A stretch of 64,000 nucleotides of DNA from Noviherbaspirillum humi (GTDB taxonomy: Bacteria > Pseudomonadota > Gammaproteobacteria > Burkholderiales > Burkholderiaceae_D): NCBI RefSeq assembly GCF_900188095.1, contig NZ_FZOT01000002.1, forward strand, positions 310,001 through 374,000, in the 5' to 3' direction. Each line of letters opens with the position of its first letter. Within the stretch, counting starts at the first letter, position 1. This document shows positions 27,347 to 36,463 of the stretch, in pieces. A model generated the notes under the pieces. The model saw nothing but the letters and a program-made list of their open reading frames with translations. It was not told where the DNA came from and searched no databases. The position numbers and the translations under genes were made by a program.

Positions 27347-29083
27347 TCAATGCCTGTGGCCGAAGGTATCGGCCACCATCGTCGTCGCACCGCCGGGAGG
27401 TTGGTCCAGCACGGCGCGAATCTTCTCCTCCAGTTCGGCGCGCCGGTAAGGCTTGCTCAGGATATCCATCGAGCCGGCGCCCTCCTTCTGGTAAGAGAGT
27501 TCATCCATATAACCCGTGGTGAGCAGGACCGGCACATCCGGCAGCCGCTTGCGCACCTTCTCCGCCAGCACCAGGCCGTTCATGCCGCCCGGCATGACGA
27601 GATCGGTGAACAGCAGGTCGATGCGCTGCGCCCGATCCAGCATGTCCAGCGCCTGCTCGCCGCTGGCTGCCGACAGCACGCGGAAGCCGAGGGACAGCAA
27701 GGTGCTTTCCGCCACTTGCCGCACGTCGTCGCTGTCCTCCACTAGCAGGATGGTGCGCGTCGCAGCCGCGGCCTGGCCTGGAGCTGGATACGAACGCGGC
27801 GCCGCGCCGACGCCATGCTCGGACGCCAGGGGGAACATCATCTGTACCGTCGTTCCCTTTCCCGGGTGACTGTCGATGTGGAGCCGGCCATGGGACTGCT
27901 GCACGAAGCCGTGCACCATCGCCAGTCCAAGGCCGGTGCCCGGCACCTTGGTAGTGAAAAAGGGCTCGACGGCACGATCCAGCACGTCGGGCGTCATGCC
28001 CGCGCCTTCGTCGGTAATGCTGAGGCTGACGAAATTGCCGGCGAGCGGCCGCTGGCTGCCCGCGCCTTCCTTGCCGTTCACCGTGCCGGTGGCGATGGTC
28101 ACCCTTCCGCCGCCCGGCATGGCGTCGCGGGCATTGATCAGCACGTTCAGCAGCGCCATCTCCATGTGGGTGGGATCGACGATGCAGGCCGGCAGGCCTG
28201 GCTTCAGTTGCAGCCTGAGGTCGACGCTCTCTCCAAGGGTGCGCGCCAGCATTTCGCTGAATTCCACCACCAGGGTATTGAGATTGACCTGCCTGGGTTC
28301 CAGCCGCTGCTTGCGGGCAAAGGTGAGCAGTTGCTGGGTCAGCTTGCCGCCCTTGAAAGCGGCTTGCTCGGCGCGATCGAGCGCATCGCGCAGGCGCGGA
28401 TTGTCGCTGGCCTGGTGCTTGGCGAGTTCCAGATTGCCGGTCACGACCTGCAGCAGATTGTTGAAGTCATGGGCGAGGCCCGCCGTCAGCTGGCCGATCG
28501 CCTCCATCTTCTGCGCCTGGCGGAACGATTGCTCCGAGACCCGGCGCTGCGTGATGTCGAGCTGGGAAGCGAAGAAGTAGGTCAGCCTGCCTTCGGCATC
28601 GAAGATCGGTCCGATGAAAAGCGCGTTCCAGAACGGCGAGCCGTCCGCCTTGTAGTTCAGGATGTCCACCGCCACCGCACGGTGTTCGCGGACGGCGGCG
28701 CGGATTTCGGCCACCGTGTCCGGATCGGTGTTCGGACCCTGCAGCATGCGGCAATTCCGGCCGATGACCTGCGTCTCTTCGTAGCCCGACATGTCGAGGA
28801 AGGCGCGATTGACGAAGACGATGGGATTGTCTTCCTGGTTGGGGTCGGTCACCAGCATCGGCATGCGCGTCATTTCCACCGCGGCGAAAAAAACGCTGTT
28901 GCGCTGGTCCAGTCCGGGGCGCGAGATGAAGCTGGCCTGCCAGTGCCGGAGGCCGGGATTGCCGAGCGGGTCGAAGCTGTTTCCCTCCAGTTCGCCCGAT
29001 GCCGGCACGCCCGCGCTTTGTCCGCCGCCCTGAACGTCGAGCGGCTTGGCGCCATCCTCTTCCCGTTTGCTGCCTGTGCTCAT
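27347..29083 (-). CDS. LOV-domain hybrid histidine kinase (blue-light sensor)
   Basis: 578 aa, soluble. The LOV domain (about 62-178) has the adduct-forming Cys111 in GRNCRMLQG and the flavin-contact residues Asn143 and Asn153 in NYKADGSPFWN and Gln174 in FFASQLDIT. HisKA follows with His205 in AGLAHDFNNLLQV, then HATPase (NVLINARDAMPGGG, DEGAGMTPDVLDRA, GLGLAMVHGF) and a C-terminal receiver (LLVEDSDDVRQVA, LLFTDLVMPGGMNG, LSKPYR). All photochemical residues are intact, so a blue-light-dependent kinase is likely. No separate regulator is adjacent; the fused receiver may be output or phosphate sink. Confidence 0.92.
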   Translation of the reverse strand: MSTGSKREEDGAKPLDVQGGGQSAGVPASGELEGNSFDPLGNPGLRHWQASFISRPGLDQRNSVFFAAVEMTRMPMLVTDPNQEDNPIVFVNRAFLDMSGYEETQVIGRNCRMLQGPNTDPDTVAEIRAAVREHRAVAVDILNYKADGSPFWNALFIGPIFDAEGRLTYFFASQLDITQRRVSEQSFRQAQKMEAIGQLTAGLAHDFNNLLQVVTGNLELAKHQASDNPRLRDALDRAEQAAFKGGKLTQQLLTFARKQRLEPRQVNLNTLVVEFSEMLARTLGESVDLRLQLKPGLPACIVDPTHMEMALLNVLINARDAMPGGGRVTIATGTVNGKEGAGSQRPLAGNFVSLSITDEGAGMTPDVLDRAVEPFFTTKVPGTGLGLAMVHGFVQQSHGRLHIDSHPGKGTTVQMMFPLASEHGVGAAPRSYPAPGQAAAATRTILLVEDSDDVRQVAESTLLSLGFRVLSAASGEQALDMLDRAQRIDLLFTDLVMPGGMNGLVLAEKVRKRLPDVPVLLTTGYMDELSYQKEGAGSMDILSKPYRRAELEEKIRAVLDQPPGGATTMVADTFGHRH

Positions 29084-29388
29084 CGATGCATCCGAATCCT
29101 CAAATTGCTTTCACATCGCCTGCCGGCGCCGTGTTCGGGCAGCCCTCGCCGCGGCGGCTACCCGATTGGACGAAGGACGGGCCGATCTGTTCAACCCGCA
29201 TGCTCAATCCCGAGCCAGAAGATGGCAGCCGGCGCGCGGCAAGTCCACGTCATTTTTTCCCCGAGAGTAGGTTTTTTCCGCAACAACGTGATAGCATATT
29301 TCCGAGGGGAAATTACAATTCTCCAGAGACAAAAACCACCAGCCCGCTCGGCCGATGACGGCAGCTGCCAGCGGCGCTTACAGAGGAC
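29084..29388. other. Divergent intergenic region, no gene seen
   Basis: It separates the LOV kinase from the divergent GGDEF-EAL gene and must carry both promoters. The part at 29260-29335 is AT-rich relative to its surroundings. I found no clear operator, repeat or small gene. Confidence 0.5.
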
Positions 29389-32181
29389 ATGCAGGCGGAG
29401 ACGAACGTGTCAGCGGACGAAGATCTCAAGGCCAGACTCATGGAATGCGAGCAGAGGCTTCAATTCCTGTCCCAGTTTTCGTCCGACTGGTATTGGGAAC
29501 AGGATGCCGAGTTCCGGTTCACCCACATCAGCCGCAATTCCCTGTCCGAAGAACGCTTTCCGCGCAGCCTGAGCATCGGCAAGCGGCGCTGGGACCTGCC
29601 CTACGTCGGCATCACCGAAGCCGAATGGGAAGCGCATCGGGCGCTGCTGCGTGCGCACCAGCCCTTTCACGACTTCATTCTCAAGCGCTACGACACCAAG
29701 GGCAATCTGTATTACACCAGCCTGAGCGGCGCTCCCTTCTACGATGGCGACGGCAATTTCAAGGGCTACCGCGGCATCGGCCGCGACGTCACCAAGCGCA
29801 AGCAGATGGAGCAGCAGGCGGCGCTGGAGCATGCGGTGGTGCGCGTCATCACCGAGGCCAGCGACGTCGTCTCGGCCCTGCCGCGCATCCTGCAGGCGAT
29901 CTGCGAAACCCTCGACTGGGACTATGGCGCCTATTGGGGCGCCGAGGGACAGAACGAGCTGATCCGCCAGCTCTACGTCTGGCATGTGCCGGACCTCGCC
30001 GCCGAGCGCTTCGTCGGCAGCGGCAGCAGCTGGGTCGCCAGCCGGGAGAACGCCGGCGGCAACGACGGCGACGTGGTGCGCAAGGCCTGGCTGGGGCAGC
30101 AGCCGGTGTCGATACAGAATCTCTCATTGCAGCCCGCGTTCCAGCGCGCCGGCCAGGCACAGGAACTCGGACTGCGCACCGCGTTCGCCTTCCCGGTGGT
30201 GATCGGCGACCGGACCCATGGGGTGATGGAGTTCTACAGCCGCACGATGCGCGAAGTGGAAGCCTCGCTGCTGGCCAGCCTGACCACGGTCGGCAACCAG
30301 ATCGGCCTGTTTTGCCAGCGCAAGCAGCTGGAGTCGCGGCAGGTCATGCAGCATATCGTCACTCGGCTGCTGTCGGAGTCCGACACGGTGGAAGTGGCCA
30401 TGCCGGCCATCATCCAGACCGTCTGCCAGACCCTGGGCTGGGATTACGGCGGCTATTGGTGCATGGATACGCAGACGCGGATGGTGAACTGCCGCGCCTT
30501 GTGGAGCATCGACAGGCTGACCGACAGCAGTTTCGTCCAGCAAACGCGGCAGAAGGCCATCTTCCTCTCGCGCCTGACCAATGAACGCAATGCCGGCCAC
30601 CTCGGCACCGTCTGGCGCGAGCGCATTCCGGTTTGGGTGGCCGACATCGGCGCCACCCTTGAATACCGGCATCACCGCACCCGGCTGGGCGCCGAATCCG
30701 CGCTGCACTCCATCTTCGCCTTCCCGATCGTCGACGGCCAGGAAGTGTTGGGCGCCCTCGAATTCTTCAGCCGCACCATCCGGCAGCCGGACGATACGCT
30801 GCTCGAAACGGCCCAGGCGATCGGCATCCAGGTCGGCCAGTTCCATCGTCGCAAGGAAGCGGAGGAACGGATCCAGTATCTCGCCTTCTATGATGCCCTG
30901 ACTGGCCTGCCCAACCGACCCTTCTTCGTGCAGCAGCTCAACCATGCGCTGGCCAAGGCGCGCCGTTCCGCCGCCCGCCTGGCGTTGCTGTTCATCGACG
31001 TCGACCGATTCAAGCACATCAACGACAGCCTCGGCCATGAAGCCGGCGACCAGCTGCTGGCGGAAATGGCGTCCCGCTTCAAGGCCTGCATACGCGAGAG
31101 CGATACCGTCGGCCGGCTCGGCGGCGATGAATTCGTGATTCTCCTGGAAGGCATCAAGGACGCGCGCGAGGCGGCGGTGGTGTCGCGCAAGATCAACGAG
31201 GCGGCGCTGCGGCCGTTCACCATCGGCGCGCAGGAATATCAGGTCTCGGCCAGCATCGGCATCAGCCTGTATCCCGACAATGGCGACAATGCGCAGGTCA
31301 TGATGAAGCATGCCGACATCGCCATGTACCAGACCAAGGAAAGCGGCAAGAACCACTATCAGTTCTATTCGCCGCAGATCGACCGCGACGCTTCCAGCCG
31401 CCTGGCGATGGAAGCGGAACTGCGGCAGGCGCTGGAACGCAACCAGCTTCGCCTGCACTATCAGCCCAAGGTGAGCCTGGACAGCGGACGCATCAGCGGC
31501 ATGGAAGCCCTGCTGCGCTGGGCGCATCCGGAGCTGGGCATGGTGCCGCCGTCGGTCTTCATTCCGCTGGCGGAGGAAACCGGCATGATCGAATCCATCG
31601 GCGCCTGGGTGCTGCAGGAAGCCTGTGCGCAGAGCAAGCGCTGGGAAAACGAGGGGCTGCCGCCGCTGCGCATTTCGGTCAATCTCTCGCCGCGCCAGTT
31701 CAACAGCGAAGACCTGATCGCCGACATCGCCCAGGCGCTGATCCAGCATCAGCTGCAGCCGGGCGTGCTGGAGCTGGAAATTACGGAAAGCACGGTCACG
31801 CGCAATGCGGAGAAGGCGGCGCGGGTGCTGGCCCGGGTGCAGGCCATGGGCGTGTCGGTCGCCATCGACGATTTCGGCACCGGCTACTCATCCCTGAGCC
31901 AGCTCAAGCATTTTCCGATCAATACCTTGAAGATAGACCGCTCCTTCATTGCCGACGTCACCGTCAACCGGGCCAACAAGGCGATCGTCCGGGCAGTCGT
32001 CGCCATGGGCAAGGCGCTCGGCCTGAACCTGGTGGCGGAGGGCGTGGAAAGCGACGAGCAGATGCAGTTCCTGCAAAGCGTTTCATGCAACGAAGTCCAG
32101 GGCAGCTATTTCAGCGGCCCCCTGCCGCCCCGCGAGTTCGCCGAGCTGCTGCGCCAGGACGAGGCGCTGCTGCGTCATTGA
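29389..32181 (+). CDS. Cytoplasmic diguanylate cyclase/phosphodiesterase, PAS-GAF-GAF-GGDEF-EAL
   Basis: 930 aa, ATG at 29389 preceded by AGAGGAC. A PAS domain (about 20-145; SDWYWEQDAEFRFTHIS, GYRGIGRDVTKRK), two GAF-like domains (about 150-310 and 320-480, both with ICETLDWDYGAYWG-type motifs), GGDEF at about 578 (RLGGDEFVILLEG, with SIGISLYPD) and EAL at about 704 (MEALLRWAHPE, ELEITESTV, DDFGTGYSSL, VAEGVE). Both catalytic signatures are intact, so it may make or degrade c-di-GMP. No membrane segment. It is divergent from the LOV kinase, which may indicate joint light or redox control. Confidence 0.93.
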   Translation: MQAETNVSADEDLKARLMECEQRLQFLSQFSSDWYWEQDAEFRFTHISRNSLSEERFPRSLSIGKRRWDLPYVGITEAEWEAHRALLRAHQPFHDFILKRYDTKGNLYYTSLSGAPFYDGDGNFKGYRGIGRDVTKRKQMEQQAALEHAVVRVITEASDVVSALPRILQAICETLDWDYGAYWGAEGQNELIRQLYVWHVPDLAAERFVGSGSSWVASRENAGGNDGDVVRKAWLGQQPVSIQNLSLQPAFQRAGQAQELGLRTAFAFPVVIGDRTHGVMEFYSRTMREVEASLLASLTTVGNQIGLFCQRKQLESRQVMQHIVTRLLSESDTVEVAMPAIIQTVCQTLGWDYGGYWCMDTQTRMVNCRALWSIDRLTDSSFVQQTRQKAIFLSRLTNERNAGHLGTVWRERIPVWVADIGATLEYRHHRTRLGAESALHSIFAFPIVDGQEVLGALEFFSRTIRQPDDTLLETAQAIGIQVGQFHRRKEAEERIQYLAFYDALTGLPNRPFFVQQLNHALAKARRSAARLALLFIDVDRFKHINDSLGHEAGDQLLAEMASRFKACIRESDTVGRLGGDEFVILLEGIKDAREAAVVSRKINEAALRPFTIGAQEYQVSASIGISLYPDNGDNAQVMMKHADIAMYQTKESGKNHYQFYSPQIDRDASSRLAMEAELRQALERNQLRLHYQPKVSLDSGRISGMEALLRWAHPELGMVPPSVFIPLAEETGMIESIGAWVLQEACAQSKRWENEGLPPLRISVNLSPRQFNSEDLIADIAQALIQHQLQPGVLELEITESTVTRNAEKAARVLARVQAMGVSVAIDDFGTGYSSLSQLKHFPINTLKIDRSFIADVTVNRANKAIVRAVVAMGKALGLNLVAEGVESDEQMQFLQSVSCNEVQGSYFSGPLPPREFAELLRQDEALLRH

Positions 32182-33084
32182 TCAGCTGCGCGACGACAGC
32201 ACGATTCCTCCGACGATCAGCAGGAAGGCCACCGCATGGTAGGCATGCGGCATCTCGCCCAGGATGGCTGAGGAAAGGATCGCAGCGAACAGCGGCGTGA
32301 GGTTGTTGAAGAAGGCGGCGATGTTCGGCCCCACCCGCTGCACGCCCACGCCCCAGCAGCGGAAGGCGATGATGGCCGGGCCGATGGCGACATAAGCCAG
32401 GGCCGCCGCGAGCGGCCAGCCCCATTCCACGTGATGGTCGCCCAGGCTCCATTCGCCGGCGGCGAAGACGGCCGACCACGCCACGCCGTACGTCACCTGG
32501 GCGGCGAGGAAGCTGGCCCAGTGGCCGTTGCGTATGCCGTCCGGCACGCCGGGGCGTCCGAGCAGCCAGCTGTAGATGGACCAGGCGATGGTGGCCAGCA
32601 CCATGAAGATGTCGCCCGGCACCAGGCGCAGCGACAGCAACTGCTGCCATTGGCCCCGGCTCAACACGATCAGCACGCCGGCCATGGACAGCGCCGCGCC
32701 CATGGTCTGGCGCCGGCTGACGCGGGCGCCGAAAAACAGCCAGCCGATCAGCAGCATCCACACCGGCATCGACGCCGCCACCAGGGTGACGTTGATTGGC
32801 GTCGAACTCTGCAGCGCCAGGTATTGCAGCGCGTTGTAGAGGCCGATGCCGAGCAGCCCCAGCACCGAGAAACGGCGCCAATGGGTCAGCAGACCGCTCC
32901 CCGGCCGGTAGATGAAGGCGGCGAGCGGCGCGAGCAGCACGAGCGCGATGGCCCAGCGCAGCAGGTTCAGGGTGATGGGCGGAACCATGTCATGCAGCAG
33001 CCGACCGACGATGGCATTGCCTGCCCAGAGCAGCGGCGGAACGGCGAGGAGGAGCGCAGTGGATGGAGTGAGCTGGGTCTTCAT
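32182..33084 (-). CDS. EamA/DMT-family transporter
   Basis: 300 aa, taken from ATG 33084; the open frame extends far upstream but only antisense to the FTR1 gene. Ten membrane helices in two EamA repeats, with PPLLWAGNAIVGRLL, LRWAIALVLLAPLA, PVWMLLIGWLFFGARVSRRQ and a second repeat ending AFFNNLTPLFAAILSSAILGE. The family exports or imports small metabolites, often amino acids; the substrate is unknown. It is convergent with the preceding GGDEF-EAL gene (stops adjacent). Confidence 0.88.
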   Translation of the reverse strand: MKTQLTPSTALLLAVPPLLWAGNAIVGRLLHDMVPPITLNLLRWAIALVLLAPLAAFIYRPGSGLLTHWRRFSVLGLLGIGLYNALQYLALQSSTPINVTLVAASMPVWMLLIGWLFFGARVSRRQTMGAALSMAGVLIVLSRGQWQQLLSLRLVPGDIFMVLATIAWSIYSWLLGRPGVPDGIRNGHWASFLAAQVTYGVAWSAVFAAGEWSLGDHHVEWGWPLAAALAYVAIGPAIIAFRCWGVGVQRVGPNIAAFFNNLTPLFAAILSSAILGEMPHAYHAVAFLLIVGGIVLSSRS

Positions 33085-33335
33085 GCTGGATGCTGGGAAC
33101 GGCCGGACGGCAACTGCGCGCCCGCTGTACTGGCTGGCCGACACGGCGGCGCACCGGTTTCTGCCGTCAGGATCACTGCCGGACGAAGGACGGACGCTAC
33201 TTTGCGGCAATGAAAAGGTGACGCGGAGCATACCATAGGCGCCGGCACGGTGATTTGCGCCGGCTTGTCCCGGAATTGCCTGAAAACACTCATCGATTCC
33301 AGTCTTGCGGCGAATGCAAAAGTATCCGCCAGAAG

Positions 33336-33354
33336 TATAATGATTCTCATTCTC
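33336..33354. promoter_or_regulatory. Fur box upstream of the cytochrome c-FTR1 gene
   Basis: TATAATGATTCTCATTCTC matches the 19-bp Fur consensus GATAATGATAATCATTATC at 15 of 19 positions. It ends 18 bp before the FTR1 start, a position expected to block transcription when iron is plentiful. Confidence 0.75.
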
Positions 33355-33372
33355 TAGAATCTCCGCGCGATC

Positions 33373-35301
33373 ATGACATCCTCCCTCAGACTGGCCGTCG
33401 GCTTGCTGATCTGCCTCTTCGGCTTGTGCAATGCCGCCCGCGCCGATTCGGCGAGCGAGCAGAAGACACGGCAAACCTGGCAGATCCTCGACTATCTGGC
33501 TGTCGACTATGGCGGCGCCGTGGAGGACGGCAAGGTCAAGAGCGCGGATGAGTATGCCGAGATGCAGGAATTCGCCCAGACTTCGGAGCGCAACCTCGCG
33601 GAACTGCCCGACGGTCCCGCCAAGGCCCGGCTGCTCCAGGAAGCGGCCGCGCTGAAGAACGACATTGCCGCCAAGGCCGGCCAGGACCAGGTCGGCCGGC
33701 GCGCCCGCGGATTGGCCGCCGCCCTGCTCGCCGCCTATCCGGTGCCGGTGGCGCCGTCGAAGATGCCCGATCTGCAAGCCGGCGCCAAGCTGTACCAGGC
33801 GCAATGCGCCTCCTGCCACGGCGCCGAGGGGCGGGGCAACGGTCCGCTGGCCGCCAGGCTGTCGCCGCCGCCGGCCGACCTGACCGACCATGAGCGTGCC
33901 AGCCAGCGCAGCCTGTTCGGCCTGCATCAGATCGTCACCCAGGGCATCTCGGGCACGTCCATGCCGGCGTTTTCGCAGCTCTCCGATGACGAGCGCTGGG
34001 CGCTCGCCTTCTTCGTCTCCAGCCTTTCCTATACCGATGCCGACCGCCAGGCCGGGCAGAAGCTGTGGAAGGAAAACAAGGTCGGGATCGCGGCTGCCAT
34101 TCCCAATATCGCCGGTCTGACCCAGCTGTCGGAAATGGCGCTGGCCGAAAAGCTGCCGCCGGACCAGGCCCGCGCCGCCCTCGCCTTCCTGCGCAGCAAT
34201 CCGGAAAACCTCGCCCAGTCGCGCCACGACAGCCTGGCGGTGGCGCAATCGCGCCTGAAGGAAAGCCTGGCGGCGCTGCAGGACGGCAAGCAGTCCGAGG
34301 CGGTGCGGCTGGCCCTATCCGCTTATCTGGACGGCTTCGAGCCGGTGGAGCCGGCGCTGGCGGTCAAGGACAAGAACCTGTTCGACGAGATCGAGAAAAC
34401 CATGGGCAGCTTCCGCAATGCCGTCACCGCGCGCGACATGGCCGGCGCCGCCGCCATCGAAGGCAAGCTCCAGGGCATGCTCGGTCAGGCGCAGGAAGCG
34501 CTGGCCTCGACCAGCGAGGATCCGCTCGGCGTGTTCATCGGGGCGCTGACCATCCTGCTGCGCGAGGGACTGGAAGCGCTGCTGATCGTGGTGGCGATGA
34601 TCGCCTTCCTGAAGAAAGCGCAGCGCCAGGACGTGATCCGCTATGTGCATGCCGGCTGGACCTCGGCGCTGGCCGCCGGCGGCCTGACCTGGTTCATCGC
34701 CACCAGCCTGGTCGACATGAGCGGCGCCAGCCGCGAGCTCACCGAAGGCTTCTCCGCCATCTTCGCCGCCGTGGTGCTGCTGAGCGTCGGCGTCTGGATG
34801 CATCAGAAGAGCCTGGCCGGCCGCTGGCAAGCCTATGTGAAGGAAAAGCTGTCCTCGGCGCTGAACCGCAGCTCCGCCATGATGCTGTTCGTGCTGGCCT
34901 TCGTCACGGTGTACCGGGAAGTGTTCGAAACGGTGCTGTTCTACGCCGCCCTCTGGACCGAGGGCAACGGCATCTATCTGCTGTCCGGCCTGGGCACCGG
35001 CTTGCTGATCCTGGCGGGCGTGGCGCTGGTGATGCTCAAGACCAGCTCGCGCCTGCCGATTTCGCAATTCTTCGCCGCCAGCTCGGCCCTGGTCGCCATC
35101 CTGTCCTTCGTCCTGATCGGCAAGGGCGTGGCGGCGCTGCAGGAAGCCGGCATGCTGGGCGTGACGCCGGTGCCGATGCCGCGCATCGACCTGCTCGGCA
35201 TGTATCCCTCGCTGCAGTCGGTGGCGGCGCAGGTGGTGGTGGTGCTGATCATCATCGCCAGCGTCAGCTACAACCTGCGCTCCACCCGCAGCCCCCGCTA
35301 A
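33373..35301 (+). CDS. Cytochrome c-FTR1 iron permease fusion
   Basis: 642 aa. Signal peptide (about 1-24), a helical periplasmic region, a c-type cytochrome with CASCH heme motif at 145-149 and a possible axial Met in SGTSMPAF, then a second helical segment and an FTR1 permease domain (about 385-640). The permease has both iron-pathway motifs REGLEALL and YREVFETVLF. FTR1 proteins take up Fe3+ after oxidation of Fe2+; the fused heme domain could take the electron. The Fur box upstream supports iron control. There is no efeO or efeB beside it, so the fusion may be self-sufficient. Confidence 0.92.
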   Translation: MTSSLRLAVGLLICLFGLCNAARADSASEQKTRQTWQILDYLAVDYGGAVEDGKVKSADEYAEMQEFAQTSERNLAELPDGPAKARLLQEAAALKNDIAAKAGQDQVGRRARGLAAALLAAYPVPVAPSKMPDLQAGAKLYQAQCASCHGAEGRGNGPLAARLSPPPADLTDHERASQRSLFGLHQIVTQGISGTSMPAFSQLSDDERWALAFFVSSLSYTDADRQAGQKLWKENKVGIAAAIPNIAGLTQLSEMALAEKLPPDQARAALAFLRSNPENLAQSRHDSLAVAQSRLKESLAALQDGKQSEAVRLALSAYLDGFEPVEPALAVKDKNLFDEIEKTMGSFRNAVTARDMAGAAAIEGKLQGMLGQAQEALASTSEDPLGVFIGALTILLREGLEALLIVVAMIAFLKKAQRQDVIRYVHAGWTSALAAGGLTWFIATSLVDMSGASRELTEGFSAIFAAVVLLSVGVWMHQKSLAGRWQAYVKEKLSSALNRSSAMMLFVLAFVTVYREVFETVLFYAALWTEGNGIYLLSGLGTGLLILAGVALVMLKTSSRLPISQFFAASSALVAILSFVLIGKGVAALQEAGMLGVTPVPMPRIDLLGMYPSLQSVAAQVVVVLIIIASVSYNLRSTRSPR

Positions 35302-35311
35302 CCCATAAGAC

Positions 35312-35349
35312 AAAGGCCTCGCTCCGGATCACCCGGCGCGAGGCCTTTT
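35312..35349 (+). terminator. Terminator after the FTR1 gene
   Basis: GGCCTCGC (35315-35322) pairs with GCGAGGCC (35338-35345), preceded by AAA and followed by TTTT. It may also serve the convergent binding-protein gene. Confidence 0.8.
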
Positions 35350-35392
35350 CATTGATGCATTTCGATCGGTGCGGCCGGAGCGGCCGGCGTTC

Positions 35393-36463
35393 TTATTGCC
35401 GCTTCAGGAACAGGCTGCTCCATTTCCGCTCCCACTTCTCACTTTCATCCAGCACCTCGCCGACATCGATCATGGTGGAAGGAAAGTTGTTGAGTTCGCT
35501 CTTGACCTTGGTGCTGGCCGGTATGCGGCCCATGGACTTCAGCAGTTCCTGTCCTTCCGGCGACAGCACGTAGTCGGCGAACAGCAGCGCCGCATGCGGA
35601 TGCGGCGCATTGCGGGCCACGCCCAGGGCCTGCGGCCGCGCGATCACCGGCTCGATCGGCGCCCAGTCGATGGGCGCGCCGCGCCGCTTCAGCGATTCGG
35701 CGACCGAGTTGTACACCGTCAGCGCCACCGGCACTTCGCCGGCCGCCACCAGCTCCGTCAGCAGGATGTGGCCCTTGCGCACATCCGGCCGCAGTTCCGA
35801 CAGCTTGTCGAAAAACTGGGCGCCGCGCTCGGCGCCGAGCTTCTTCACCATGGCGGCCATCCATTCGCTGTCGGTGGCTTCGATGCCGAGGCGCCCCTTC
35901 CACTTCGGATCGGCGAAACCTTCGTAGGAATTGGGCAGATCCTCGCGCTTGATCTTGGCGGTATTGTAGGCGACGACGAAGTAATTCAGCCGGTCGGAAA
36001 CCCAGAGCCGGTGTGACGGAATGGCGCCGGGCGGCAGATCCGCCAGATAGGGGCTGAAGAATTCGGCGGTGAGCTTTTCCCGCGCGATCATCTCCACTTC
36101 AGGGGCGTTGGTTTCGATGACATCCACCGCGTAACGCCGGGCCTTGCCCTCGGTGACGGTACGCTGGACCACCTTCTCGCTCACCGCCCGCCACAGCTCC
36201 ACCTTGATGCCATACTTTTTCTCGAAGGCGTTGGCCAGCGGCATGGATTCGGAGGGTGCGAGCGAGGTGTACAGCGTCACCGTTCCCTCCTGCTTCGCCT
36301 TCTCCACCAGCTTCTGATCGCGGTCGGCGCCACGGTACTGGAAGACGGCGTCATTGCGTCCGGCGTTCTGCGCCGGCACGCTGCCCGCCGCCGCGGACAG
36401 GGCGAGCGCCAGCGCTGCCGTCAGCACGCGGCGGCGCGGTGTGAAACGAGAGAAGAGACTCAT
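35393..36463 (-). CDS. ABC transporter substrate-binding protein, Fe3+-type family
   Basis: 356 aa. The ATG at 36463 is fixed by an ATGA overlap with the EutA-like gene; the open frame upstream is only its shadow. Tat/Sec-like signal (FTPRRRVLTAALALALSAAAG), then a type-1 binding fold: KQEGTVTLYTSLAPSESMPLANAF, VDVIETNAPE, YNTAKI, PKWKGRLGIEA and PHPHAALLFADYVLSPEGQELL. The family binds ferric or other metal and oxyanion ligands. No permease or ATPase genes are nearby, so it is an orphan binding protein. Confidence 0.85.
   Translation of the reverse strand: MSLFSRFTPRRRVLTAALALALSAAAGSVPAQNAGRNDAVFQYRGADRDQKLVEKAKQEGTVTLYTSLAPSESMPLANAFEKKYGIKVELWRAVSEKVVQRTVTEGKARRYAVDVIETNAPEVEMIAREKLTAEFFSPYLADLPPGAIPSHRLWVSDRLNYFVVAYNTAKIKREDLPNSYEGFADPKWKGRLGIEATDSEWMAAMVKKLGAERGAQFFDKLSELRPDVRKGHILLTELVAAGEVPVALTVYNSVAESLKRRGAPIDWAPIEPVIARPQALGVARNAPHPHAALLFADYVLSPEGQELLKSMGRIPASTKVKSELNNFPSTMIDVGEVLDESEKWERKWSSLFLKRQ

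Noticed and set aside
32182-34248. 688-aa reading of the EamA transporter gene
   Set aside because: The residues upstream of 33084 are antisense to the FTR1 gene; the transporter starts at ATG 33084.
34315-35313. 332-aa open frame antisense to the cytochrome c-FTR1 gene
   Set aside because: Its sequence is a His/Gln/Gly-rich composition typical of the reverse complement of a high-GC gene, with no motif; the FTR1 gene on the other strand is certain.
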